In this document: positions 23,638 to 32,601 of the stretch, piece by piece
How positions within the stretch are numbered: the first letter of the stretch is position 1
Layout of the letters: each line of letters begins with the position of its first letter
Source of the DNA: Gammaproteobacteria bacterium
GTDB lineage: Bacteria; Pseudomonadota; Gammaproteobacteria; Burkholderiales; Rhodocyclaceae
Direction of reading: 5' to 3'
Assembly: GCA_029289265.1 (NCBI GenBank)
Contig: JARFTX010000035.1
Coordinates: forward strand, 1 to 36,205
Length of the DNA: 36,205 nt
Program-made: the position numbers and the translations under genes
Notes under the pieces: model-generated
The model's input: only the letters and a program-made list of their open reading frames with translations
Database searches by the model: none
Told to the model about the DNA's origin: nothing

Positions 23638-26600
23638 ATGACCTCACGATCCCTCCTCCGCCGCCTACTGCCCGCCCTGCTCGCAGTCGCCCTTGTCGGC
23701 GCCGCATCCCAGGGCGCCGCCGCGACCGCGGCCTCATCGTCCGGCGCCGTCTCCTACCTGCCCGCCCCGAGCGGCCCGGCCCCGCTCGTGTGCGAACCCG
23801 CCTCCGGCGGCAGCCCCAACGGGTCGGCCTGTGGCGGCGCCGGCCCGGCGAGCCTCGGCAACCTCTCCGGCAGCGACCACGGCGCCGGCAACCCGCTCGA
23901 TGTCCTCACCGGCAACAAGTACCAGCGCGAGACCGACCTGCCGGCCCTGCCCGGGGTGCTCGGACTTGAGATCGTGCGCCACTACAACAGCGCGCTCGCC
24001 GGCCGCGAGGCTCCCCTGGGCTGGATCGGGCGCGGCTGGCGCCTGTCCTACGAGACCGACCTCTACGCCTTCGAGCACCACATCGAGATCGTCCAGGCCG
24101 ATGGCACGCGGCTGGCCTTCGCGCGCGAGCGCGCCGCGCCGGGGCGCGCCGCGAGCCTCGACCCCGCCCACGGCACGCTTGCGATCGCGCGCGCCGGGCA
24201 CACCGAGACCTACCAGTGGCGCTGGCCCGACGGGCGCATGCTCGATTTCGACGCGCGCGGCAAACTCGTCCAGATCCGGGTTCCTACGGGTGAATTCGTG
24301 AGCCTCACGCGGGGGCCGCGCGGCGAGCTCATGAAGGTGACCGACCCCCAGGGGCGCAGCCTCAGCTTCGAGTACGCACCGCGCAACGCCACCGGCTTTC
24401 GCGGGATCGTCGCGATCACCAGCCCACTCGGCCGCTTCGCCTACGACCACCAGAACGACCGCGCCCGCCCGGGGCTTTCCAACCTCGTCGCCGTCGCCGC
24501 CCCCGACGGCCTGCGCCGGCTCTATCACTACGGCGCCGACCCGCAGGAGAGTGCCCCGGCGTGGCCGCATCACCTCACCGGCATCAGTGTCGAGCCAGCC
24601 GCGGGTCCGATGGCGCCGGACGGCGCTCGAGCTGCGGCGACGGCAACCACGCCTTCCACCTCAGCCCCCGGCGCCTCCGCAACCGCTCCGGTCGCGCCAC
24701 GCCCCGCCGTGGGCATGCCGACCGATCCCGACTCCGCCGCCACTTCGCCTGGACCCGTCCGCATCGCTACCTACGGCTATGACGCCGCCGGCCGCGCGAT
24801 ACTGAGCGTGCGCGGCACCCCGCGCCGCGACGACGAGGCCAGCCGGGCGCTGCCCGGCGCCGGCATCGAGCAAGTCGAGCTCGCCTTCCCCGACGCCGAC
24901 ACGACCGTGCTCACCAACAGCATCGGCGCCCGCACCACCTACCGCCACGCGCTCGTTGCCGGTGCGCGGCGGCTTCTCGAAGCACGCGGGCCGGGCTGCA
25001 CGCGCTGTGGCGCGACCGATGTGCGCTACAGCTACGACGCTGCCGCACGCCTCATCGAGACCACCCGGCTCGACAGCGCCGGCCGCCCGATCGCGACAAC
25101 CCGCCACGAGCACGACGCCCACGGGCGGATCGTGCGCACCCATGCCCACGGCTACGCCGAGGGCCGCTCGATCACGCCGCGCCTCGTCGCCCGCTACGAG
25201 TACGCCGACGACAGCCCCCGCCCCGTCCTCGTTGCCCGCCCGAGCGTCGTGCCCGGCCGTGAACAGCGCATCGCGCTCGCCTACAACGAGGCCGGCCAGA
25301 TCACCTCGATCACCGAGTCCGGGTTCAGCCCGCTCGACGAACACGGCGATCCCGCCGCCTCCCCCGACCGAGCGGCGCCCATCTCTCGCACCACCACCTT
25401 CGCCTACAGCACGATCAATGGCAGGAGCCTCCTTGCCGCGATCGACGGGCCGCTACCCAACGGCCCCAGCGCCGATCCCTCCGACTCCGACATCACGCGC
25501 ATCGAGTGGGACAGGCTCGGGAACTTCGTGACCGCGCTTGCGCAGCCCGGTGGCCGACGTAGCGAACTGCAGCACCTAGCCGACACCGGCCTGCTGCAGC
25601 GCGTGACCGACGCCGAGGGGTTTGCGACCGCCTACGCCTATGACACCCTCGGGCAAGTCGTGAGCGTGCGAAGCCACGGCCCCGGCTGGGCGAGCGCCCA
25701 CGAGGAGCAGATCCGCTACGACGCGTTCCGGCGCCCGATCGAAGGGCTGAATGGCTTCGAGCCCGCGGCGAGTTGGCGCCAGGCGTGGGACGAGCACGAC
25801 CGTCTGCTGTGGCGCGCCAGCGCCCTGGGGGTGCTGCGCACTTACGCCTACGACACCGAAAGCCGCCCGACCGAATACAGCCGACAGAGCGCAAGCTTCG
25901 TGCACGGCGAGTCCCGAGGCTTCGACGCGTACGGTCGGCTCGAACACGTCCGGGACAACGCTGGGCGCAGCCTGCAGTGGCGGTACGACGAGGGTGGGCG
26001 AGTCGAGCGCGCGATCGATGCTCTCGGCTTCGAGCACGCGCCGACAGGCGCCACGCATTCCCTCCCGAACCAAGCCAACCACCCGGGCCCGGTCCGGACC
26101 CTGCGCGACGACTTCGGCCGCGCCGTCTGGCGGCACAGCCCCGACAGCGGCACCGTGCTGCGCGAGTTCGACGCCGCCGACCGCCTCGGCTCGATGCGCG
26201 ACGCGCGCGGCAACCGTGCCCGCTACGAATACGACGCGCACGGCCGTATCCTGCGCCAGACGATCACCGACGCCGCCTCGGGCGCGGAGGAGATGACCCG
26301 GTGGCACTACGCCGGCCGGCATCTGGTCGAGCTCATCCATCCCACACAAAGCGAACGCTACGAGTACGATGCGCGCGGCCTGCCCAGCGCACGCATCGTC
26401 CGCATCCCGACCGAACGGGGCGAACTCACCGCCATCACCCGCCACGAGCACGATGAAGCCGGCCGGCTCGTCGCCACCACCTTGCCCGACGGCAGCCGCC
26501 TGCACTATGCGCGCAACGGCCAGGGCCAGGTCGTCGCGCTCGAGCGCAGCACCGTCCGCACGCCCTGGCTCCGCGCCCTCGCACGCGAGCAGACCATCGC

Positions 26601-29055
26601 CCGAGACTTCGAACGCGATCTGGTCGGCCTACGCGCCTACACCGCCGGTAACGGCGTCCAGACCCACTATCAGCGCAGCCGCACCGGCGTGCTCGCGCGC
26701 GTGGTGCATCGCCACCGTCTGCCCGAGCGCGCGCGCCTCGCCCGTCACGGGAGCGGGCCGGTGCGGCTCGCAGGCGGCCCGCAACAGTTGGTCGAGCACT
26801 TTCTGGGCATCGCCCCCGCCGGGGCGCAGACCCCGTCGGGCGCGGCGAATGGTGCTTCCGCGCTATTTCCGACGCCGGTCCGAGCGGGCGCGGATCCGTC
26901 CGCGCTGCCAGGGGCGTTGGGCCTGCCGCCCGACCCGTCGGCGCTGCTCGATCACCGCTACCTGTGGGATGCCCGCGGCAACCTCCTGCATAGTCGCCAA
27001 CTTGCCGCTGGCGCTGGTGCGCAGCCCGCTTGGCACAGCCACGCCTACGACCGGGACAACCGCCTGCTCGCCTCGGTCGAGTGGTTGGAGCAAGGGGACA
27101 CCCTCGCCGAGCGGGCTGTCTGGCGCTACGCCTACGATGCGGCCCAGCGCCGCGTGCTCAGCCAGGAGGATGCGCCGTCGCAGGCCGAGCTGCGAGCGGC
27201 CACCCAGCGCAGCGCCTTCGCCCCCGGCAGCCACCGGCGGATCGACGCCGACGGTGTCCCCGCCCAATACAGCGCCAGCGGCCAGCCCGAGCGTTGGGGC
27301 AGCCGCGCATTGGACTGGGACGCCCGCGGCCGGCTCGTCGAGGTGCGCGAGCATGGCGCGACCATCGCCCGCTATCGTTACGACCACCGCGGCCTGCGCC
27401 ACGCCAAAGAGGCTAACGGCCAGACCCGCTACACCCTCTACGACAAAGCCCGCCAGCCGCTCGCCGAGCTCGACGGCGAGGGGCGCATCCTGCGCCAGTA
27501 CATCTGGCTCCCCGATCTGCCGCTTGCCGTCCTCGACACGCCCGAAGGCACCGCCCTCGCGCCGCAGGGGCAAAACGCCGCCGTCCGCATCGCCGGCGAC
27601 CTGTTGCGCATTGTCCAGAGCTGGCTCGCCCACCCCGACGGCCTCGCCTGGCTGCACGCCAACCACCTTGGCGCGCCGGAACTCGTCACCGGCGCGCAAG
27701 GCCAGGTGCTGTGGCGTGCGCACTACGCCCCCTTCGGCGCGGCCCGCGTGCAGGCCGACGAGTTCGTCCTCGATCTGCGCCTGCCCGGCCAGCACTTCGA
27801 TGCCGAGACCGGCCTGCATTACAACCGCGCGCGCTACTACGACCCGCACACCGGCCAATACCTCAGCCCCGACCCCCTCGGCACCCCCGACGGCCCCAAC
27901 CCCTACGCCTACGTCGCCTTCAACCCGCTGCGCTTCGTCGATCCGGACGGACTCATCCTTTTTGCATTCGATGGAACGGGAAACACGGAGGCGAGCAGGA
28001 CCAATGTCCATTGGCTGAGCGCGGCTTATGACGACAATGACCTTACCGAGACCTCGGCAGGTGAATTTCTTGCTGATGCGAATATTCCGTACTACATCGC
28101 AGGTCCCGGAACGGGCGCCCTCATGGACGGTGCGCTGGCCTACACGCTTCCGTCTCGGGTCAGCGAGCAACTCGATAGTCTCGATGCCTATATACGGGCG
28201 AAGTGGGCACACGAAACAGAGGAGCTCGGCCGCAACTTTACTGCCGAGGTTCCGCTTCGCGTCACGCTAGATGTTGTCGGCTTCAGTCGAGGCGCGGCAG
28301 CGGCACGAGATTTCGCCAACCAGGTCATCCAGCGCAGCTTGTCGGACTACTACACCAAGACTCTATTCGGACTTGCAGCCGATGATTATCGGCGGCATTG
28401 CATCGCCGTCGACATCCGCTTCATGGGACTGTTCGACACCGTGCTCAGTCGAGCGCCCGACGGGCTGAATCTGACCATCTCCACGCGAATCGGTCACGTC
28501 GCGCATGCAGTCGCGGTCAACGAACATCGCAGACAGTTCCCCCTGGAGTCGATCGAAAGCAGCTATGACGATAGAGGATTTGGATTCAATCGCGTTGAAA
28601 TGGGGTTCATCGGTGCGCACTCCGACATCGGCGGCGGATATACGATCGAGGACGGCGGTGATTTGTCCGACGTGGCACTCAACTGGATGTGGAACCAGAT
28701 GGTCGCCGCCGGGGTGCCTATGCGCCCGCTGGAGCCAGAGCAGCGGCAGGTCACCAACCCGATTCTGCATGACCAGTCGCGCGTTGCACCATGGAATCGG
28801 CGGAGCATCGGCGGATTGTTCTCCGACCGCGAGGTCCGCTATCGAGATCGGGCGGTTCCCCAGCGCGAGGCGGAACCGGCCGATGGCATGACATGGGCCG
28901 AAAGCCAGCATTTCATCAATTACCATCCGCCGACAGTCCGTCTGGGCCGGGATGGCAGAAGCATCCAGTCCCCATGCTGTGGCAACAATGCTGGCACCGT
29001 GAACATGGACAAGTACCACGAATGGTTGGCGGCATTCGGTGTAAACATGCAATGA
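23638..29055 (+). CDS. Secreted RHS/YD-repeat toxin with C-terminal DUF2235 (Tle1-like) domain
   Basis: This protein of about 1805 residues has a Sec signal (RSLLRRLLPALLAVALVGAAS). The DUF6531-type RHS start (GNPLDVLTGNKYQRETDLPALPG) follows, then a long array of YD repeats. The RHS-associated core ends with HFDAETGLHYNRARYYDP, YLSPDPLGTPDGPNPYAY and NPLRFVDPDG near residue 1438. The remaining 365 residues are a DUF2235 hydrolase: FDGTGN (from 1444), nucleophile GFSRGA (Ser1550), GLFDTV (Asp1600) and GAHSDIGGGY (His1661). DUF2235 includes Tle1 phospholipases of type VI secretion. The toxin part is lower in GC. The start may be 23602, 12 codons earlier, but 23638 gives a cleaner signal. No PAAR, VgrG or TcB-like region is present. 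Confidence 0.92.
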   Translation: MTSRSLLRRLLPALLAVALVGAASQGAAATAASSSGAVSYLPAPSGPAPLVCEPASGGSPNGSACGGAGPASLGNLSGSDHGAGNPLDVLTGNKYQRETDLPALPGVLGLEIVRHYNSALAGREAPLGWIGRGWRLSYETDLYAFEHHIEIVQADGTRLAFARERAAPGRAASLDPAHGTLAIARAGHTETYQWRWPDGRMLDFDARGKLVQIRVPTGEFVSLTRGPRGELMKVTDPQGRSLSFEYAPRNATGFRGIVAITSPLGRFAYDHQNDRARPGLSNLVAVAAPDGLRRLYHYGADPQESAPAWPHHLTGISVEPAAGPMAPDGARAAATATTPSTSAPGASATAPVAPRPAVGMPTDPDSAATSPGPVRIATYGYDAAGRAILSVRGTPRRDDEASRALPGAGIEQVELAFPDADTTVLTNSIGARTTYRHALVAGARRLLEARGPGCTRCGATDVRYSYDAAARLIETTRLDSAGRPIATTRHEHDAHGRIVRTHAHGYAEGRSITPRLVARYEYADDSPRPVLVARPSVVPGREQRIALAYNEAGQITSITESGFSPLDEHGDPAASPDRAAPISRTTTFAYSTINGRSLLAAIDGPLPNGPSADPSDSDITRIEWDRLGNFVTALAQPGGRRSELQHLADTGLLQRVTDAEGFATAYAYDTLGQVVSVRSHGPGWASAHEEQIRYDAFRRPIEGLNGFEPAASWRQAWDEHDRLLWRASALGVLRTYAYDTESRPTEYSRQSASFVHGESRGFDAYGRLEHVRDNAGRSLQWRYDEGGRVERAIDALGFEHAPTGATHSLPNQANHPGPVRTLRDDFGRAVWRHSPDSGTVLREFDAADRLGSMRDARGNRARYEYDAHGRILRQTITDAASGAEEMTRWHYAGRHLVELIHPTQSERYEYDARGLPSARIVRIPTERGELTAITRHEHDEAGRLVATTLPDGSRLHYARNGQGQVVALERSTVRTPWLRALAREQTIARDFERDLVGLRAYTAGNGVQTHYQRSRTGVLARVVHRHRLPERARLARHGSGPVRLAGGPQQLVEHFLGIAPAGAQTPSGAANGASALFPTPVRAGADPSALPGALGLPPDPSALLDHRYLWDARGNLLHSRQLAAGAGAQPAWHSHAYDRDNRLLASVEWLEQGDTLAERAVWRYAYDAAQRRVLSQEDAPSQAELRAATQRSAFAPGSHRRIDADGVPAQYSASGQPERWGSRALDWDARGRLVEVREHGATIARYRYDHRGLRHAKEANGQTRYTLYDKARQPLAELDGEGRILRQYIWLPDLPLAVLDTPEGTALAPQGQNAAVRIAGDLLRIVQSWLAHPDGLAWLHANHLGAPELVTGAQGQVLWRAHYAPFGAARVQADEFVLDLRLPGQHFDAETGLHYNRARYYDPHTGQYLSPDPLGTPDGPNPYAYVAFNPLRFVDPDGLILFAFDGTGNTEASRTNVHWLSAAYDDNDLTETSAGEFLADANIPYYIAGPGTGALMDGALAYTLPSRVSEQLDSLDAYIRAKWAHETEELGRNFTAEVPLRVTLDVVGFSRGAAAARDFANQVIQRSLSDYYTKTLFGLAADDYRRHCIAVDIRFMGLFDTVLSRAPDGLNLTISTRIGHVAHAVAVNEHRRQFPLESIESSYDDRGFGFNRVEMGFIGAHSDIGGGYTIEDGGDLSDVALNWMWNQMVAAGVPMRPLEPEQRQVTNPILHDQSRVAPWNRRSIGGLFSDREVRYRDRAVPQREAEPADGMTWAESQHFINYHPPTVRLGRDGRSIQSPCCGNNAGTVNMDKYHEWLAAFGVNMQ

Positions 29056-29081
29056 AGCAGCAACTCCCGGGTACCAAATAA

Positions 29082-29714
29082 ATGCACAGAACAACCAGAC
29101 TCTTTCCGATGTTTGCACTGATGTTCGCCACTGTCGAATGCGCTGCAATGGGCAGCGTACGGCAAGGAGAGAACGCCACTTATGGCATCAGAAACATCGC
29201 ACCCGAGGCCATCGAACAGGTTCGGATGGCCGATGCCGACGACCCAGGGCGCAGCTATGCCGCCGGGGGCTCCCGTATGCATGGCAACCCAACCCAGCCC
29301 ATCGAGGCATATTTCCCACACGTTACGTTGGGTTTCGGTGGCGGTCGATACATGAGCGACACCGGCCACAGAGTGCCCGAAGCGGTGCTGATCACCTGGC
29401 GCCAGGATCATGCACCCGACGCCCAACCCTACACCGGCGAACCGGTCGGCCCCTTTCGCGTCGAGGTGCGCAGCCGCATTCCCACGGAGGTGCTCGCCCT
29501 CGCGCGCAAAGACGAATATGTCCTTGGTCTAAGTTTTACCGCCGGAATGCTACCGATCTATTTCAACTGGCGACTCACCATCTCAGGCGGATCCGCACTC
29601 GGCCGACGGGTCATCTGCATCGGTGGAGACAGCTTTTCCAATGACGTGAAAGAGGTCAAGCTCGGCAGCCCGGCCACGATCGTACCGGTCTGGCCACATT
29701 GCAAACTGCCCTGA
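29082..29714 (+). CDS. Exported protein after the RHS toxin, candidate immunity protein
   Basis: This 210-residue protein has a short hydrophobic leader (LFPMFALMFATVECAAMG) that should direct it to the periplasm. The mature part includes PIEAYFPHVTLGFGGGRY, PEAVLITWRQDH and LPIYFNWRLTISGG, typical of beta-rich small proteins found next to toxins; I cannot assign a family. It lies 26 bases after the toxin gene in DNA of the same lower GC. By position it is the natural immunity protein for the DUF2235 toxin. Periplasmic location fits a toxin that attacks membranes from outside. No lipobox is clear. Confidence 0.7.
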   Translation: MHRTTRLFPMFALMFATVECAAMGSVRQGENATYGIRNIAPEAIEQVRMADADDPGRSYAAGGSRMHGNPTQPIEAYFPHVTLGFGGGRYMSDTGHRVPEAVLITWRQDHAPDAQPYTGEPVGPFRVEVRSRIPTEVLALARKDEYVLGLSFTAGMLPIYFNWRLTISGGSALGRRVICIGGDSFSNDVKEVKLGSPATIVPVWPHCKLP

Positions 29715-29782
29715 AATCGGATCAGTCGCGCAGCACCGAGCTTGCTTCTCGTCGAGTGGGTGCACAATCTGCGCCTCCCACC

Positions 29783-30826
29783 TCAATGCCCATGCCGATG
29801 ATGCACATCAGGAAAATGCGGGTGCTTGTGCGTGAGCGCCGCGTGGCGGTGCCTGTGGTCGTGCGGTTCGCGGCCGTCCCAGTCGAAGTCGTGGGTGTGC
29901 TGGTGGTGGGCGTCGTGGGTGTGGGGGTGGCGGTGTTCGAGGGGTTCGTGGGTGTGTTCGTGGTCGTGGTGCTCGGTGAGGTGCAGCCAGACGCCCGCGG
30001 CCATCAGCGCGGCGGCGAGCCAGAAGGCCGGGCCGGTCGATTCGCCGAGCAGGACGAGGGCGACGGCGGCGCCGATGAAGGGGGCGGTCGAGAAGTAGGC
30101 ACCGGTGCGGGCGGTGCCGAGGCCGCGCAGGGCGAGGACGAAGAGGACGAGGCTCGCGCCGTAGCCGAGCAGGCCGATGGTCATCGCCGACAGCACGGTG
30201 GCGATCGGGGGCAGGGTCGCACCGAGCGCGAGGGCGAGCGCGCCGTTCGCGAGGCCGGCGATCACGCCCTTGCTGCCGGCGATGAAGAGCGCGTCGGAGG
30301 CGGAGACCTTGCGGGTGAGGTTGTTGTCGATCGCCCAGCACAGGCAGGCGAGCGCGATCAGCGCCGGGCCGATGAGGCTCGCCTCGCCCTCGCCTGCCGC
30401 CGACGGCCAGGACAGCGCGACGCCGCCGGCGACGATCGCGGCCATGCCGAGCACGATGCGCGTGCCGGCGTTCTCGCGGAACACGACCCAGGCGATGACG
30501 GCGGTGAGCACCGCCTCCAGGTTGAGCAGCAGCGAGGCGGCCGCGCCGCTGGTGTGGGCCAGCCCCGCGACCAGCGCGATCGGCGCGAGCACGCCGCCGA
30601 AGCCGATCGCGCCGAGCAGCCACGGCCATTCGCCGGCTGCGAGTCCGGGCGGGCGCCAGCCCCGATCGCGCAGCAGCCGCGCGAGCGCGAGACCGACGCC
30701 GCTGCCCAGGTACAGCAGGCTCGCGAACAGCACCGGCGAGAGCTCGCCGACGAGGAGCTTGGCGAAGGGCGTGCTCGCGCCGAAGAGCGCGGCGGCGAGC
30801 AGGGCATGGAGGATGTGGCGGTTCAT
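29783..30826 (-). CDS. EamA/DMT-family transporter with His-rich tail
   Basis: This 347-residue protein has two EamA repeats and about ten membrane helices (LLAAALFGASTPFAKLLVGELSP at the start; the second repeat begins near LIGPALIALACLCWAIDNNLTRK). The last 60 or so residues form a hydrophilic tail with about 25 histidines (HHDHEHTHEP...HHRHGH), clearly a metal-binding segment. The start at 30826 fits the family; the longer frame upstream is a shadow. EamA members export or import small molecules, and the tail together with the HupE-like gene nearby suggests divalent metal handling. It is the last gene of the minus-strand set. Confidence 0.85.
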   Translation of the reverse strand: MNRHILHALLAAALFGASTPFAKLLVGELSPVLFASLLYLGSGVGLALARLLRDRGWRPPGLAAGEWPWLLGAIGFGGVLAPIALVAGLAHTSGAAASLLLNLEAVLTAVIAWVVFRENAGTRIVLGMAAIVAGGVALSWPSAAGEGEASLIGPALIALACLCWAIDNNLTRKVSASDALFIAGSKGVIAGLANGALALALGATLPPIATVLSAMTIGLLGYGASLVLFVLALRGLGTARTGAYFSTAPFIGAAVALVLLGESTGPAFWLAAALMAAGVWLHLTEHHDHEHTHEPLEHRHPHTHDAHHQHTHDFDWDGREPHDHRHRHAALTHKHPHFPDVHHRHGH

Positions 30827-30853
30827 CGCGGCGCGCTTTCCTGAACGATAGTC

Positions 30854-30895
30854 GTCGGGCGAAGCCGATCCGGCGTCGGGTGAAACCGATCCGGC
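30854..30895. repeat. Two-copy 21-bp tandem repeat
   Basis: Units at 30854-30874 and 30875-30895 share GTCGGG, GAA and CCGATCCGGC and differ at two positions. They lie in the 110-bp gap between the anchor-protein gene and the EamA gene. Confidence 0.7.
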
Positions 30896-30902
30896 TGTTC
30901 GC

Positions 30903-30928
30903 GGCCCCGCCCGACGGCCGGCGGGGCC
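30903..30928 (-). terminator. GC-rich hairpin after the membrane-anchor gene
   Basis: Perfect 9-bp arms GGCCCCGCC / GGCGGGGCC enclose an 8-base loop, 8 bases beyond the stop of the anchor gene (30937). No T-run follows in that direction. It may stabilise the upstream message or partly reduce read-through into the EamA gene. Confidence 0.5.
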
Positions 30929-30936
30929 ACGGCGGC

Positions 30937-31722
30937 TTACAGCACGCGCTCGATTCCCTCGTAGTCGCCGCTCGTGGTGAGCGTCACGGTCACCTCGACG
31001 CCGGAGCGGTTGCGCCAGAACCAGCCGTGCTTGCCGTCGAAGGCCGCCTCGAGCGTGCCGGCGTCGCCGGCGGCGTTCCGGCCCTTGCCATAGCCATGAT
31101 AGAAGTTTCTCGGCGCGCCGAAGGGGTCGCCATGGGTGTCGAAATTGACGCGTCCGCCGCCGGCCGACCATTCGTAGGCGACGCGCGCCTCCTTGCGCAT
31201 GACGAGCTTGATCTCGGCGGCCTGGTCGGGCTTGAGGGTGAAGCTCAACGTATGCCGCTGGCCCGCGGCCGGCTCGGCGGTCTCGGCGCTTGCAGCCGTC
31301 GACGCGGCGACCGTCTCAGCGGCGTCGGCGTTGGCGACCACTGATTCCGCGGCCGTCGCCGCGCCTGCACTCGGGGCAGCGGCTTCGGGTACACCTGCCG
31401 GCGTCGCGGCCGCGGCATTGGAGGCGACCGACGCAGCGGCAACCGGCTGCGGGTCGGCGAGAGCGGCCGAGGCCGGGGCAGCGACGCCGGCGTCCGGCGC
31501 GGCCGCCTCCGCCCGCGCCTCGGCGGCGAGCGACATCTTGATCTCGCCCATCTGGGTGAGGCCGAGGGCGCGCCCGACTCCGGTCGGGTCGATGCCGTAC
31601 TCGGCCGGCAGGACGGTGGTGAGCAGCAGGCCGGCCGCAACCAGCGCCGCGGCGGCGGTCGATTTCAGCAGGCGGGCGGCGCTCGGCAGCTCGGCGCGGG
31701 AAGGAAGATCGGTGTTGTACAT
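30937..31722 (-). CDS. Single-span membrane-anchor protein of the metal operon
   Basis: This 261-residue protein has a short cytoplasmic start, a membrane helix (STAAAALVAAGLLLTTVLP) and the conserved-looking PAEYGIDPTGVGRALGLTQMGEIK. A long Ala/Thr/Glu linker spans about residues 70-150. A folded C-terminal domain follows (LSFTLKPDQAAEIKLVMRKEARV, VNFDTHGDP, GKHGWFWRNRS). It resembles hypothetical proteins often named transmembrane anchor protein and found beside HupE/UreJ genes. Its function is unknown. It lies 20 bases after the HupE-like gene, so the two are very likely co-transcribed. Confidence 0.8.
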   Translation of the reverse strand: MYNTDLPSRAELPSAARLLKSTAAAALVAAGLLLTTVLPAEYGIDPTGVGRALGLTQMGEIKMSLAAEARAEAAAPDAGVAAPASAALADPQPVAAASVASNAAAATPAGVPEAAAPSAGAATAAESVVANADAAETVAASTAASAETAEPAAGQRHTLSFTLKPDQAAEIKLVMRKEARVAYEWSAGGGRVNFDTHGDPFGAPRNFYHGYGKGRNAAGDAGTLEAAFDGKHGWFWRNRSGVEVTVTLTTSGDYEGIERVL

Positions 31723-31742
31723 GGATCAGGACTCCGTGGAAT

Positions 31743-32537
31743 TCAGGATACGAACAAGCCGGTGAGCTGATAGCCGACCAGCACGAAGCCGGCGCTCATC
31801 AGCGCGACGTTGGCGGTGTAGGCGTGCCGCAGGAAGCCGCGGGTGCGCCGCCAGTAGCCCATCGCGATCAGGATCGCGCCGAGCGCGAGCAATTGCCCGA
31901 TCTCGACCCCGACGTTGAAGGCGAGCAGATTGGCGAGCAGGCCATCGTCGGCGATCTCGTACTCCTGGATCTTCGCCGCCAGGCCGAAGCCGTGGAACAG
32001 CCCGAAAACGAGCGTCGCGGCCCGCGGGTCGGGCTGCACGCCGAACCAGCGCTGGAAGGCGCCGAGGTTGTCGAGCGCCTTGTAGACGACCGAGACGCCG
32101 ATGATCGCGTCGATCGCGTAGGCGTTGACGGCGACGCCGGCATAGACGCCGTAGAGCATCGTCACCGAGTGGCCGATCGCGAACAGGCTCACGTAGAGCG
32201 CGATGTCCTTGAGCCGGTAGAGAAAGAAGATCACCCCGGCGAGAAACAGCAGATGGTCGTAGCCGGTGACCATGTGCTTGGCCCCCAGGTAGGTGAAGGG
32301 CAGCAGATGCGTGCCGGAGATTTCCTGGATGTAGCCCTTGTCGCCGTCGGCCACGCCGTGGGCGTGGGCGGCGGCGCTGAAGAGCAGCAGCAGGAGCGCA
32401 GTGGCCAGCGCCTGAAGGCGCGCACCGAGACGGGAGGCCTCCCGCGGCCCGCCGCAGGCGCGGCGGACGAGGGACGGGCATGGGCCGCAGCGGGTCGGCC
32501 GTGCCGACCGCTCCGAACCCCGGAACAGCTGAGTCAT
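31743..32537 (-). CDS. HupE/UreJ-like permease
   Basis: This 264-residue protein has a signal-like segment (LATALLLLLFSAAAHAHG), then about six membrane helices. Family marks include HMVTGYDHLLFLAGVIFFLY, IGHSVTMLYGV, LVFGLFHGFGLAAKIQE and FNVGVEIGQL. The histidines in GYDHLLF, IGHS and LFHGFG are the usual conserved ones. HupE/UreJ proteins are associated with nickel or cobalt uptake. The gene sits between a His-rich exported protein and the anchor protein. The metal itself cannot be read from the sequence. Confidence 0.85.
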   Translation of the reverse strand: MTQLFRGSERSARPTRCGPCPSLVRRACGGPREASRLGARLQALATALLLLLFSAAAHAHGVADGDKGYIQEISGTHLLPFTYLGAKHMVTGYDHLLFLAGVIFFLYRLKDIALYVSLFAIGHSVTMLYGVYAGVAVNAYAIDAIIGVSVVYKALDNLGAFQRWFGVQPDPRAATLVFGLFHGFGLAAKIQEYEIADDGLLANLLAFNVGVEIGQLLALGAILIAMGYWRRTRGFLRHAYTANVALMSAGFVLVGYQLTGLFVS

Positions 32538-32601
32538 GATTTCGCTTCCGATGAATTGAAGGCTCGGGTGGCCGCGCCACGAGGCCGGGCCACCGCCGGG
32601 T

